Shown here: in pieces, positions 24,951 to 35,923 of the stretch | Position numbering within the stretch: position 1 is the first letter of the stretch | How the letters are laid out: the number at the start of each line of letters is the position of its first letter | Origin: Medicago truncatula | Lineage: Eukaryota; Streptophyta; Magnoliopsida; Fabales; Fabaceae | Direction: 5' to 3' | Assembly (NCBI RefSeq): GCF_003473485.1 | Contig: NC_053042.1 | Coordinates: 18,558,501-18,622,500 of the forward strand | Length of the DNA stretch: 64,000 bases | Translations under genes and position numbers: made by a program | Notes under the pieces: generated by a model | Seen by the model: the letters and a program-made list of their open reading frames with translations, nothing else | What the model was told of the DNA's origin: nothing | The model's database searches: none

Positions 24951-25461
24951 AACATGTAACTTGCTATGTTGCAAACAGATAAAAATTGCAATTTCTAACC
25001 CTTAACTCTTCTATTTTATATCGTCAAATTAAAATAAGTATGCTAATTTTCGTGGTGGTTTTTTTTTTTAAGGAATTTTCCTGGTTTTTTTTTTTTGAAG
25101 AAAGGAATTTTCCTGGTGTTATTGGTTTTGTGTTTTTATGTTACTTAATAATTGCTCCATCGAGAGTAAAAAAAATAAGATCAATCATGACCATAAAAAA
25201 TAGGTTGATTAGAACCGATATTGTAAACATAAATTGATGGATTTAATTTGTAAAAAAAATAAAATGAAGGATTTAATTGGTATATAGCATTGTAATTTTT
25301 TTTTTCTTTCTATCCGTGCATCTATTCAAATAATGATATATAAATATTTGTTGATATATTTTTTTTTTAAGGATTGTGGTTGATATATTTTTAGAAACTA
25401 AGCTATAAAAGTGACAATATGATATAGTTTGATTGAATATATATGAGAAAAAAAACTAGTG

Positions 25462-25590
25462 TTTATCCCCGTGATCTTATCTCAGTTGGTAGAGATATTA
25501 CATATTAATGTAGGGACCGAGGTTCGAACCCGGACATCCACTTCTCCACATTTAAAATGTGTTAACTCTAGCCACTAGGCTACTTGACAA
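25462..25590 (+). mobile_element. tRNA-derived SINE
   Basis: A-box-like TGATCTTATCTCAGTTGGTA, then B-box GAGGTTCGAACCCGG, a tRNA-unrelated body ('ctagccactaggctacttgac') and an oligo(A) tail. The body phrase is one I associate with a frequent legume SINE family. Clear target duplications were not seen. Confidence 0.75.
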
Positions 25591-25610
25591 AAAAAAAATT
25601 AATCTCTTTA

Positions 25611-25687
25611 GACAATTTATTTTTTGTGGTGTCCGGAGTTTGAATCTCATACCTTGCATATATTACGCATTGTCATTGCACGGGAAC
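25611..25687 (-). mobile_element. Degenerate SINE head, minus strand
   Basis: Its reverse complement (GACAATGCGTAATATATGCA... then a degenerate B-box and CCGGACACC) parallels the SINE at 15242. AATCTCTTTA occurs on both sides (25601-25610 and 25688-25697), which fits a target duplication. The A-box half is poorly preserved. Confidence 0.5.
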
Positions 25688-26158
25688 AATCTCTTTAAAT
25701 GATTAGTCCACTGCCGGCTATATATTGGAAATTGATTTAAAACTAGTTATACCGAAACTGAAATAGTAAAAAAGTTTAGATATTGTACCAAAAATACAAG
25801 TTTAGTTTTTATTTTTTTTTAATAAAAAATATAAGTTGAATTAAAAAATGGAATTAAAATAGAGATAAGTAAAAGAAAAAAAAGTAGTCTCAAATTTTAA
25901 GTCACAAAAAGTATGTAGATATTTTGATTTGCTTTTAATCCAATATAATATAGATTGAAATTTGAAATGTCTAATTTTAATTCAACGACCATCGATTTTA
26001 ATTCAACTTTAATTCAGAAGATACCAACCTTTTTTTCTTCTTTAATTTTTTTTTCTTCTTCTTAAATCCAAACGCATTTGAATACTACTACATAGAGCAT
26101 ATAATTAAAATAATATATGTACATAACTGTTTAATCAATTATATTTTTACCTATATCT

Positions 26159-26407
26159 CTATTCTATATCTTTCCAACAAACAAGCATTCTTACACACTT
26201 TCTGATGATATAAAACCTTACCCTTAGTTCCCTCACCTTTCTACTGCATCTCTGTCCGAAAGAATTAAATGGGCCATTAACATGGCTTTCTTTGTTCTTC
26301 ATCTCATTGAATGTAGCTCCTTGTGGTTGGTTTTGTTGATTCTTCTGAACTCTGATAAAGTTGGTAGCTTTCTCTAAAAGTTGCATGCACAGTTGTTTTG
26401 TATTCAT
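26159..26407 (-). CDS. DVL/ROTUNDIFOLIA-like (RTFL) small polypeptide
   Basis: This intronless 82-aa frame ends in the family's conserved domain (about residues 50-80): FGQRCSRKVRELRVRFYIIR followed by KCVRMLVCWKD. Known DVL/RTFL proteins share CSR-VKE-RARFYI-RRC-MLICW, so the basic stretch and the paired Cys match well. Family members are plasma-membrane-associated small proteins that limit cell proliferation along organ axes when overexpressed in Arabidopsis. The N-terminal half (Gln/Asn-rich) is variable, as usual. ATG at 26407 is the first in frame, and a TATATA motif lies about 40-45 bp upstream (26444-26450, minus strand), which may be too close to be the promoter. Flanks are transposon-rich, but the frame is clean. 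Function is inferred from the domain only. Confidence 0.85.
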   Translation of the reverse strand: MNTKQLCMQLLEKATNFIRVQKNQQNQPQGATFNEMKNKESHVNGPFNSFGQRCSRKVRELRVRFYIIRKCVRMLVCWKDIE

Positions 26408-28310
26408 TAGCTAAATAATTGGTAGAATAGAAAAATAAAAAGGGACTATATATGAAGAGAAGAAGAGTCATGCTTTGGAGGAAATAAGTATTTGAAGAGG
26501 TTGAGATTCAACCTAATTTGGTGGTCGTGATGAAGAGATGTCACTTTGTGGTGATTTGATTTATAATTGTACGTGACTAAGGATATTCTGGGTTACAGTG
26601 CATGTGTGTACCGAACTATGTTGATCAGCCTTAAAAAAAACTATGTACTTGATCATTTTTCTTAATAATAATAATAGTAATAATATGTTTTTTTTTTTAT
26701 GGGCTTTCTGGTATGAATCTAAAAAAAAAAAAATATCATAGGTGGATCGTTACTATGTTTTTATAAAATTATTATTATTTTTTAGTAGATAAAATAATGA
26801 ATTTTATAATATATAAAATCAAAAAATATGTAATATTTTAACAAAACTTAGTAGAAGGTTCTATCGTTGGACCATGTCCATATTAAACGGCCCCTCATAT
26901 TTGTTACAACTTTTTTTTATACAAAAATAATAAATTGTTAACTTAATTGTTATAAAATAAAAAAAATAAAAACTATCATTCTTAATTTTTTTGAGTTATA
27001 TAATTAATATTATTTTTAATGATCCAACCATAAAATGATTAATATTTGTCACATAGAATATATATATATATCACAATTTTTGTTAAAACATAATGTATCT
27101 CATAAGAGTTTTTTTTTTTTTTTTTTTTTTTTGAGGGAGTATCTCATAAGAGTTATATTGCAATAAATTTTGAACGTATCTCGAAGAATACTAAATAATT
27201 TGGAGAATATGATATTTGAAGCTAGGGCCTCAAATATGTCAAGATTGTCTAAAGGGAAATGAACAAATGAGTGGGTCATACGTTGTTCCCGCAGTACATA
27301 TAGATGCTGACAAATATTAATTTCCAAACCTAGTATTCTATTCGCATTATCGACGTAGGACAACCTTTTTTTTTGTGTGGACCTAAGACAACCTTGGATA
27401 CACAATCTATATAGTCGTCACAGTAAGACTATATATGAGATTATTTTTTAGCAAATAAAAAGATTTAATACATTATTGGAAGTGATCTGTTGTGATTGAA
27501 AAAAGAAAATATTAATTATGAATAATGCATTTTAAAAATAATGAAATTATATCTTTTCCATTTTCATTGTTTCCAAATTGTCAAACAACACTTTAGTTTA
27601 AGAGTCTTTTTTTCTTTGTTAATAAACTGTTTACGAGTACTTTTTATGTAAGAAGAATATGTCAGGTTGCAGATGGTATTTGATTACGTTCTAAATGGTT
27701 GTTGGTTCGACAGATTTGGGAACGCTTGTTATATTTGGAGTTGCAAAGCTATTTAGTTTGGATTGTAGAAATTCAAATTATTTTGTGAAAAGACAAGATC
27801 AAGAGGTCGAAGAAACGTGGGAGCTTGTTAAGAATTCAAGAAACATAGCAAGACATATGCGTCGAATGCTTTATTTGTAACTGTTATTTTTCAGTTATTT
27901 CTTACTAAATATATAAATAGTGGTTCTCTATAGGAAATAGAAGACACAAGTCATTCACAGAAACCTTAAACACTCAAATTATCCATATTACAACGAGAAA
28001 CGAGTCTTAGACAAATGTATGTATGATTTTGTGTACCAATTTTCTTTATTTATTTAATCAAATGCTTTTCTTTCAAAGTTGTTTGCATTAACTTTGAAGT
28101 TTTTCCTTTAATCCTGAACGAATTCCGACTCAGTCGAAATAGTTTAGTTAGATTCATCTTTTAACATTCAAGCCTATGAACATGATGAAAATTCAAACTT
28201 TTCTGAGAAACATTGCACAATTATGTCCTACGATTTAATAGTTTGATCATGCAAGTAATAAATTTAAAACTAGTGATTGTTTACCAAAAACACACGTAAA
28301 CACTATGCAA
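26408..28310. other. AT-rich spacer with LTR-like relic, no clear gene
   Basis: Includes the promoter side of the DVL-like gene. At 27890-28020 there is a TATA-like run and 'gaaatagaagacacaagtcattcacag', resembling the U3/R part of a small LTR, but no ends could be placed. A 61-codon frame at 27695-27880 has no family resemblance. Poly(T) at 27111-27132 may be a retroposon tail in minus orientation. Confidence 0.4.
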
Positions 28311-28319
28311 TATAAAAAA

Positions 28320-28803
28320 GGGTTAAATATGTTTTTGGTCCCTATAAATATGTTAACTTTTCGGTTTAGTCCATGTAAAATTTTCCTTCAAATTTTAGTC
28401 CTTATAAAATTTTCCATCACTACTTTTAGTCCCTATTTTTAAGTTATTTTTTAATGAAATTGTGCTAAAATGTGTAGAATATTGTAAAAAAAATTCTCAA
28501 AAAAAGTTAGATTTTTTAACAAAACACAAATTAAATATGAATTTTTAACCATAAAAAATATAAAAATTCATATTAAATTCATGTTTTGATAAAAAATTAT
28601 AATTTTTTTAGGGAGAGATTCTTATAATATTATGAATTTGTCTCCAAAATATTATTTATGAATTCTACATATGAGTTTACTTTAAAAGAGGGACCAAAAG
28701 TAGTAATTGAAAATTTTATAGGGACTAAAATTTGAAGAAATTTTTTAGAGGGACTAAAACAAAAAGTTGATATATTTATAGGGACCAAAAACATATTTAA
28801 CCC
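28320..28803. mobile_element. MITE with 9-bp target duplication
   Basis: Perfect inverted ends GGGTTAAATATGTTTTTGGT are flanked by TATAAAAAA on both sides (28311-28319 and 28804-28812). The body is largely palindromic with 'agtcc' or 'ggaccaaa' phrases. Non-coding. The same architecture as the CTF18-intron MITE supports a Mutator-type non-autonomous family. Confidence 0.85.
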
Positions 28804-28812
28804 TATAAAAAA

Positions 28813-29392
28813 AAACATAGTTCCTCCTCCATTAATGAACAATTATTACATAAGCTATATGATTTGAGGCAAGACAACAATGATTTTTCTTCATAACTAT
28901 TAAATATATTCTAAAAGGTTGTGGGGTTCGAAAGAAAAGTGTCATGTTTTGATTTGAGCCCATCAGTGACGGAGCCACATAGTACCTAGGGTGTGCAGTT
29001 GCACACCCTTAGGTTTTGAAAGTTGTGATTGTCTTTATACTTTTTTCTATTATGCATCTCTTGATAATTTCACTTTCCACATTCTTTTGAACTTTTGTCT
29101 AATCTGGATGAACTTAATTATTGTATAACTAATAATTAGGGTTGGAAAGATGTCTTTAACCGACCCAAACCGCCCGACCCAACTATCTTAAGAGGACACA
29201 GGTCGGACTGAACGGGTAAAACAGATCAATCAGGTGTACTGGTCCGATTCTCAATGGGTTTAAATGGTCAGTTTTGAGTGGAGGAAATCAAACCAGCGAA
29301 ACTCAGATTCGACTGATATTGCATGTTGTAATGTTAGCCCTGTCAGAACTGTCTTATCAACACTACAAATACAATGAATTTTATCAGTTTTT
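28813..29392. other. Spacer with one hAT-like terminus, no gene
   Basis: At about 28972 the phrase 'agtgacggagccacatagta' followed by 'gggtgtgcagttgcacaccc' looks like one end of a plant hAT element, but I found no second end or 8-bp duplication. A GC-richer patch at 29160-29300 is unexplained. Confidence 0.35.
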
Positions 29393-30010
29393 GTACTATA
29401 AAGAAGAGTTCACTTTTATTGTCTAATTTTTTTACATAATTTATAATTATTTGTTACACAACAATACAAAGAAGAGAGAGAATATACACATGGTCAAATA
29501 CTCTCTTTAGTCTTTATGAAGATAAGTTTGCCATTTTTATTCAACATCCAATGTGTTATCACACATACATACACCCATGTTTTGGTTCATCATCTTTTTC
29601 TCCAGTTCTTTCTAAAACTCACATGGTTAACCCTTTTCTCAATGTTTTGTTCGTGAACAACACCATTAAAGAATCTTTTGGAGTAGTTGATATTGTTGTT
29701 CTCAACATGAACATGTTTGAATCATTTATTCCATCTTCAACACATATATGCCAAGTTTTTAATCCTTGTTAGTCTTCTACTTTTTTTCTTGTTTGAATTC
29801 TCAAGCGAAACAATCCACCCGTCCACACCAATCTTCGTTCAACCTGAAAACTAACCAATCTACGTACTCAAATGATCGAAAACGGGCGATGATATATCAA
29901 CCGTCAGTTTCCCCAAATTATGTTTTTTTCCGGATGATTCTGACCAATTGTCCAACTTTACTACAAATTGATCAAATAATACTAAGACTTGTTTCTTGTA
30001 GTGCTTGGAT
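29393..30010. repeat. Segmental duplication block A, copy 1 (partner 36576-37195)
   Basis: Starts 'gtactataaagaagagttca' and runs through the 'ttggttcatcat', 'ctcacatgg', 'gatattgttgtt' and 'atgatatatcaaccgtc' phrases, all present in order in the partner. The short open frames inside are not conserved as proteins between copies. It lies next to block B, which holds the NCR gene, so A plus B look like one duplicated unit. Confidence 0.7.
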
Positions 30011-30262
30011 TCATCTGCCATTTAGGTATAAGTTAACATAATCATTTATTTATGAAGAAATATTTATTGTCTGGAATTTATTGTCTAGTGATCCATGGAT
30101 CCCAACGAATTTATCAGCATAAATTATCCTCATGAACAAAACAAATGAATCATTCATTACCTACGGATCCATGGGATCCCAATTTATTCTCTAGTAAGGT
30201 TTAATGTCTAACAAGGATGTGATTAATCAATAAATGACCACTCATTGAATAACATTTATCAT

Positions 30263-30594
30263 TTATATCATAGGGATCCATGGATCCCAAGGAATTCGTG
30301 GAAGTAATCTATCCTCATGAACACAAATACATTCATTAGTAATACACTTCACAAAAAACTGCCCAAAACACCAAGTTCTTGGACAATCTATGTCTTCCTC
30401 ACATTCAGAAATAGCTACAATGATAAAACATAAATAATGTTAATGAAAAGGCATAAAATAGAACATAAAAATTGAATAAGAAAACATAAAAGAATGAAAA
30501 ATGGCTTACCATTAATGTTCGTTGCAAAAATAAATAGGTAAAGAAAAAAGATCACATAAACAAATATGCTAATTTTAACTATACTTTTCTTCAT
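30263..30594 (-). CDS. NCR (nodule-specific cysteine-rich) peptide, two exons
   Basis: Exon 1 is 30510-30594 and exon 2 is 30263-30414, joined over a 95-bp intron with GTAAG donor and TTGTAG acceptor. The 78-aa product has a hydrophobic signal peptide (MKKSIVKISIFVYVIFFLYL, ending near TNIN) split from the mature part by the intron, as in all NCR genes. The mature part has six Cys spaced C-x5-C-x4-C-x7-C-x4-C-x1-C (ECEEDIDC, CPRTWCFGQFFVKC, NECIC). NCR peptides are secreted into symbiosomes of IRLC legumes, and many drive terminal bacteroid differentiation. The first in-frame ATG is used; a GTG lies two codons upstream where related NCRs often have ATG-CAA. The tail (DRLLPRIPWDPWIPMI) is longer and Pro/Trp-rich. 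The mature region is acidic. Nodule expression is expected from the family, not shown here. Confidence 0.85.
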
Positions 30595-30721
30595 TTGCAC
30601 GAAACAAATAAAAATGATTTTGTCTATTTATAACATATAAATTCTATGTTGTCTTCACATAAAATAAATAGCTTTTAGCACTTAAATAATTGGAAATAAA
30701 AACCTTTCTAAATATTATATT

Positions 30722-31005
30722 GGCTTAAATGCACTTTTGACATCCTATGTTTTCCGTCGTAGCAATTTTGGCCCCCTAATAAAAATAATGCAATTTTGAC
30801 CCCATAATTTTCCCAACCATGCTGAGAACCTGCCACGTGTCCCAAAAAAGGGGCCATAATCGCAATTTTTTTGCAAAGATAAGGGATCAAAAGAGCATAT
30901 TTCCCTAAACATGGCAAAAATAGGGGGTCAAAATTGCTTTTTTTTTGTTAGAGGATCAAAATTACTACAACGACAAATATAGGAAGTCAAAAGTGCATTT
31001 AAACC
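30722..31005. mobile_element. MITE with 9-bp target duplication, inserted after the NCR duplication
   Basis: Ends GGCTTAAATGCACTTTTGA and, inverted, GGTTTAAATGCACTTTTGA. Flanks are TATTATATT on both sides (30713-30721 and 31006-31014). The paralogous segment near 39540 lacks it. Non-coding, strongly palindromic. It sits about 130 bp upstream of the NCR start codon, in the promoter region. Confidence 0.85.
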
Positions 31006-31292
31006 TATTATATTATATATTAAATGTCTCTTAAGTGCATCAATGCATTGTATTTGTCTCTTTAGCACACTTATAAAGGAGGTCACAGAAAACACTTGTC
31101 AACCATAAATATTCATTAGTTTTTTACCGCCATTTCATTAATGTTTAATCTTTCAACATAAAAAGGGTAAAAACACCACAAGATTAATTTTAGCGTAAGG
31201 GGTTAGGCTCTGACAACGTAGTCGGTCATTGTTCAAATTCCGATGATATGTTGGGAAAACATAATGACCTCAAATAGGGTGTGCTGCCATAC

Positions 31293-31475
31293 GGGTAAAG
31301 ATCCTCTCCATTTATAACTTTTTTCATTTGTTGCAATTTGGAGAGAGATAGACACAAAAAAATAAGTGGTGGGTCCTATCACTAAATGGATCCCACCATC
31401 ATTATTTTCTATGTGTCTATCTCTCTCCAAATTGTAACAAATGGAAAAAGTTATAAATGGAGAGGATCTTGATCC
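31293..31475. mobile_element. Short hairpin MITE with 9-bp target duplication
   Basis: Arms of about 60 bp are nearly perfect inverted copies (TCCTCTCCATTTATAACTTT... and its complement), starting GGGTAAAGATCC and ending GGATCTTGATCC. CTGCCATAC is repeated at 31284-31292 and 31476-31484. Length 183 bp, non-coding. Confidence 0.85.
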
Positions 31476-31789
31476 CTGCCATACTATGGTTGAAAATTTT
31501 GATACAAGTTTAGTAAGTGTACGAAAAATCACGCAAGTAATAAAAGTTTATAACTATATGGATTGTAATTAATTTAGAACAGCGTAAAATTTGTTCTAAT
31601 TAGGTAATAAAAAATAGATTGACTTTGAAATATATCTATATACTACTATTAAAGTTGATGCCCTATAAATTTCCCATTTTGCCCTTAGGAGGGGTATTTT
31701 TGTAATTTTCTAATTGGTGGAATTGTGTTGTTGCCACCTCACCATTATATGGGTGCATTTCCCATTTTGCCCCTCACAATTTTTTAATT

Positions 31790-32900
31790 ATTTTATAATT
31801 TTTATATTTTTGATAACTTTAACTATTTTTCAATTTTTTATCCCAAATTCAGTAGCTTCTACATTGTCGTTGTAGAAGATTAAGGTATCGCTTGATCCGG
31901 TTTTTTTTTCAACTTTTCTACATTTTTAAGGAGAAGTTAGGTCAAACATAGTATCAATTAATTACTTACTAAAAAAAAGTAATTTTTTTGAATGCATAAA
32001 ATTGAATGGAATGAGCTTTGGCCAAAAATTGTTGAATGTTACTTTAAAAACTACTTCTCGATAATTTATTTCACAAGCACCTCTTTTTAACTCACGTTGT
32101 TTACTTACTAAAAAAAAGTAATTTTTTTGAATGCATAAAATTGAATGGAATGAGCTTTGGCCAAAAGTTGTTGAATGTTACTTTAAAAAAACTACTTCTC
32201 GACAATTTATTTCACAAGCATCTCTTTTTAACTCACGCTGGGAACCTTTTCTTTTATTGTTTAATATTATATTTCAATATGTTTTTTTCCTTCCATTTAA
32301 CTTTTTTTTTGAACCGTTCCATTTAATTTTTTAAGGATGTTCCATTTAATTTTATTATTTTTTTATCGCTTATATATTTAATTTCAATATTGTTTAATCA
32401 TCACAACTCCACAAATATTTTTATTCACGCTGTCATTAAATGATACCAAATATTTTATTTCCAATTTTTATGTTTTTAACTATTTTTCAATTTTTTGTCC
32501 CAAATTCAGTTGTTTATACATTGCCATTGTAGGAGAATAAGGTATCGTTTGACCTGGCTTTTTTCCAACTTTTCTACATTTTTAAGGAGAAGTTAGGTCA
32601 AACACAAACACAATATCAATTAAGTACTTACTACAAAAAGTAATTTTTTTTAATGCATAAAATTGAATGGAATGAGCTTTGGCCAAAAGTTGTTGAATGT
32701 TACTTTAAAAAACTACTTCTCGACAATTTATTTCAAAAGCACATCTTTTCAACTCACACTGGGAACCTTTTCTTTTATTTTTTAATATTATATTTCAATA
32801 TGATTTTTTCTTCCATTTAATTTTTTTTGGAATCGTTCCATTTAATTATTTTTAAGGAGGTCCCATTTAATTTTATTACCTTTTTTTCAAAGGAATTTTA
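31790..32900. repeat. Internal partial tandem repeats at the head of copy 2
   Basis: The phrase 'gcataaaattgaatggaatg' followed by 'agctttggccaaaa' occurs three times (about 31995, 32134, 32657), each followed by 'actacttctcgacaatttat'. 'ggtatcg(c/t)ttga(t/c)c' blocks recur at 31885 and 32541. These look like nested short TIR elements plus local duplication; copy 1 has only part of this. Confidence 0.6.
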
Positions 32901-33736
32901 TTATCTTTTTATCACTTATAAATTTAAATTCAATATTGTTTAATCATCACAACCTCACAAATATTTTTATTCACGCTGTCATTTAATGATACCAAATATT
33001 TTTATTTTCTTTCTTCAACCTCGCAAATATATACGAACACACATATTAGCGTTTAGAGTAATACTTTATATGTGTCTGTTTTTTTGTTACGCTACTCCGT
33101 ATAATTTTTTTGACGTTGCATAATGCGTATGATTATTTTTATTCTTATCTTCAAAAAAGGTCTAGATGCCTAGAAAAATTATACTTATATATATATTTTG
33201 CACCCTTATATTGTAACAAACTATGCATATCTTTTTCTTATTCGAAAAAACTAAACATATATGTTTCCATGGCACCAACAATGTAACAAATATAATATCA
33301 TATAATATAAATTCTTATCTTTTTGAAAGACACCAAAATGTACACTAATAAGTAACATTGATAAATCATGATGATTGAATTTTAGCTCATGATAAGGTTT
33401 TGACACAATTGTTATTTTAACTTCTGGTACTGTGGTTGAAAAAAAATTGATGTATGTGGGTTATTTTAGTTTTTGTGAGTAATCATAAAGCCATAACAAT
33501 TTTCATATTTGGTTTATTCTTTCCTATATGATTGAGTCGTACAAAAGTTGATTGGTGAAATTTGTTTTGGTCATATCATTGACGTCCAAAAAGTTGATGA
33601 TTCAGAAATTTGTGCATTTAAGATCAGGTTGATTTGATGATACAAAAATTGATCACATAGGAATATATTAGCTTCTTTCGATATCAGAATGAACAAAAGG
33701 AATAAAATTAAATGATGTATTATTGTATCTTTATAT

Positions 33737-35173
33737 AGGACTTTCGATGTCAAGGGATTATGACTACATTAAGGATCTAAAAAATGATTTGGACATTTGG
33801 AAAATAGGATTTGGAGTGCTGGATTCTTGGATTGTAAATGGTAGTAATGAGAATCAACATATGAAGCTCATTATTTGTGATGCAAAGATTAGATGAGTTG
33901 GTTAAGATTTGTTGTAATTTCCTTTATGATTTATCAATGTTACTTATTAGTGTACATTTTGATTTATTTACATTTTTGGTTTCTTTCTCGAATTTAGGGT
34001 GATCGAGTTCATGTAATAACTCGGTATAGAGAATCGGAGCATTGAAAGGCTTTGATCGAGGAAAACAAGACTTATACTTTGTATAATTGTCATGTGTTTG
34101 ATAATGACATTGTATTTAATCTCTTTAGGGTTGTTTTTGGTTCTGATACAAAGGTGCAGAAGTATGACAAGTTAACTAACGTTCTTACTCATGAATTTCG
34201 TTTTAAGTCATTTAAGGAAATTCAAGATGGAAAATTCAAATCTGACATTTTATATGATATAGTTATGTGCTTTAATTTATTTCTTTGTTTTCTCCGATTA
34301 TAATATTATTATAGATGTAATATTTTTTTTAAGAAATCATCGGGCTTCTTCATGAGATTGTCAAGACAACACCAATTGGGACTAGAAAGAAACCGTGTAC
34401 GAACATTGTGTTGAAAGATAAAAGGTATTATTTTCTAATTTGTCAACATCAGATGATAGAATTTTGTATAAGTTTGATAATGACCTGAAAGATGTCTTTC
34501 CTTATGCAGTGAGAATATAGTTGATGTAACACTATGGGAAAAATACTCCGTAGCTTGATCATTTACCATCTATTTACCTTGAGTTCTTCCATTTTGTAGT
34601 CATTGGCAACCCAAATATATGTAACAATTGGTCAGGTTCGAGGCTGCTCATCAACCTACATTATCCGGTTGTTGAGAAGTTTAAGACTTAGTAAGTTTGC
34701 ATTATGATTTCAAAATATAGTATTAGAGTAACTTATTATTTCACAATCTGATTTGATTGTTTTTTGACCATGTTTCTTGAATTGTTGTCGTGACCTTAAC
34801 ACTTCTCAAGCTCAGAGTCAAAGTATCAGTCATAACTTAAGTTAGAGTTCGGCTTCTTCTCAACGTACTTTGTACAACGATTTTTTCAATCTGCCTCAGG
34901 TTAGGCCAATTACTGAATTTATAAACTTAGTCATGGTCTGCTTTTTTTATGCACGAACATGCTTTGAGTTTTTTGATGCACAAGTTAAAAATACATATTG
35001 CATTATTCTTTATTTCATGTGCATAATTTGGATTAGGATACATACTTCATCACTATTTGGAAAACAACTAAATTCAATCCTAACCAGTTTGGATGGTATT
35101 ATAAGAGTTGCACCAAATGTTCGAAGACATCAATGTCAAATGGTGCTAGCTATAGATGCACATGCGGGAGTGA
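33737..35173 (+). pseudogene. RPA1-like gene of the Helitron-like element, copy 2, with zinc-ribbon end
   Basis: Exon 1 begins after the acceptor near 33736 (SRDYDYIKDLKNDLDIWKIG, then VLDSWI, ending DAKIR and a stop in this copy). Exon 2 starts near 34000 (GDRVHVITRYRESEH) and is stopped by TGA where copy 1 has Trp. Then come HEFRFKSFKEIQDGKFK, a linker with FFNLPQVRPITEF, and at 35089-35173 WYYKSCTKCSKTSMSNGASY followed by RCTCG, the CxxC...CxC zinc ribbon found in the C-terminal DNA-binding domain of RPA1. Several stops and frame changes make it non-functional. This copy keeps a continuous order where copy 1 is split by LTRs. Confidence 0.7.
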
Positions 35174-35365
35174 TGCTTAATTTCCATTTGTTTCAACAAT
35201 GTTAATTGGTCAACGGGGTTCATATAATGCACATACATGTATTTATCTAGACTTTATAGGAAGATAATAGGAAGATAAATTAGAAGTCATGATACATTTT
35301 CTTTAGCTTAAATCAGTTAAGCTACCTTTATTTTATAAATTATATGTAACTATATTCGCATACAG

Positions 35366-35536
35366 AGAAAGTATAAGTGTCGCCTCATTACCGCCGAAAG
35401 AGCAAGCTATGAAAAATACTTGGGTGGGCTATGGATCAATTTCTGCAGAGAACGTGTGATGATAGAAGGTGATAAGCTCATATTTGGTCTCGAAAAGTCA
35501 CCGAAGAACTTGCACGTTCGAGTTGTTCTAAAGTAG
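35366..35536 (+). pseudogene. B3 DNA-binding-domain-like fragment
   Basis: A 56-residue open segment ending at TAG contains YEKYLGGLWINFCRERVMIE followed by GDKLIFGLEKSP and NLHVRVVLK. W-x-x-F-C-x-E then G-D-x-L-I-F is the C-terminal half of the plant B3 domain (strand-helix-strand before the last strand). There is no upstream B3 half in frame, so it looks like a captured or truncated exon next to the RPA zinc ribbon. It could be part of the same element, as Helitrons capture gene pieces. Confidence 0.55.
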
Positions 35537-35923
35537 ATATTTGCTGCTGAACTATTTGAACTTCTACTATTTTGACGTATCGCTTTGGACTGTAATCGTA
35601 AACTATTTTGACTTTGGGATGTCATTTGTTCTTTTCATTTTGTCTGATGTAAATATTGGCAAAAATCTCTTTTTAGTTAGTCTTTGACACTTGGAGTCTC
35701 TTTTATAAACCTAACTATTACGTAACGTTAATCTGCACATTATTGGTTCCTTCATTGGTTCAAATTAGTATCATGTTAATTATAATGTGTAGTAAGTGTA
35801 AATTATGTGCCACCTTTGTAGTTAATTTGGTGGAATCTGTCACTTTTGATACTTTTTCCACCATTGACAAAAAGTGCTCAAACATTTTGTTGATTATGTG
35901 AACCGGATGTGTAAAATATGTGT

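Larger units (their letters stand above)
30040..31098. repeat. Segmental duplication block B, copy 1, carrying an NCR gene (partner 38850-39620)
   Basis: Both copies share 'attgtctagtgatccatgga', the whole two-exon NCR gene and its promoter side, and 'ttaaatgtctcttaagtgc'. Copy 1 alone has a MITE at 30722-31005, and copy 2 shows the empty site. The shared repeated 'gggatccatggatcccaa' palindrome lies just beyond the NCR 3' ends. Confidence 0.75.
31635..35540 (+). mobile_element. Helitron-like element carrying an RPA1-like gene, copy 2
   Basis: The start A^TCTATATACTACTATTAAAG resembles 5' ends of plant Helitrons (TC after A, then a CTATATTATTAAAG-like run). The body matches 14293-22264 with that copy's insertions removed. 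No convincing 3' hairpin-CTRR end was found by 35950, so the right boundary is nominal (end of the B3-like fragment). The element lies between the two NCR duplication units. Confidence 0.45.
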
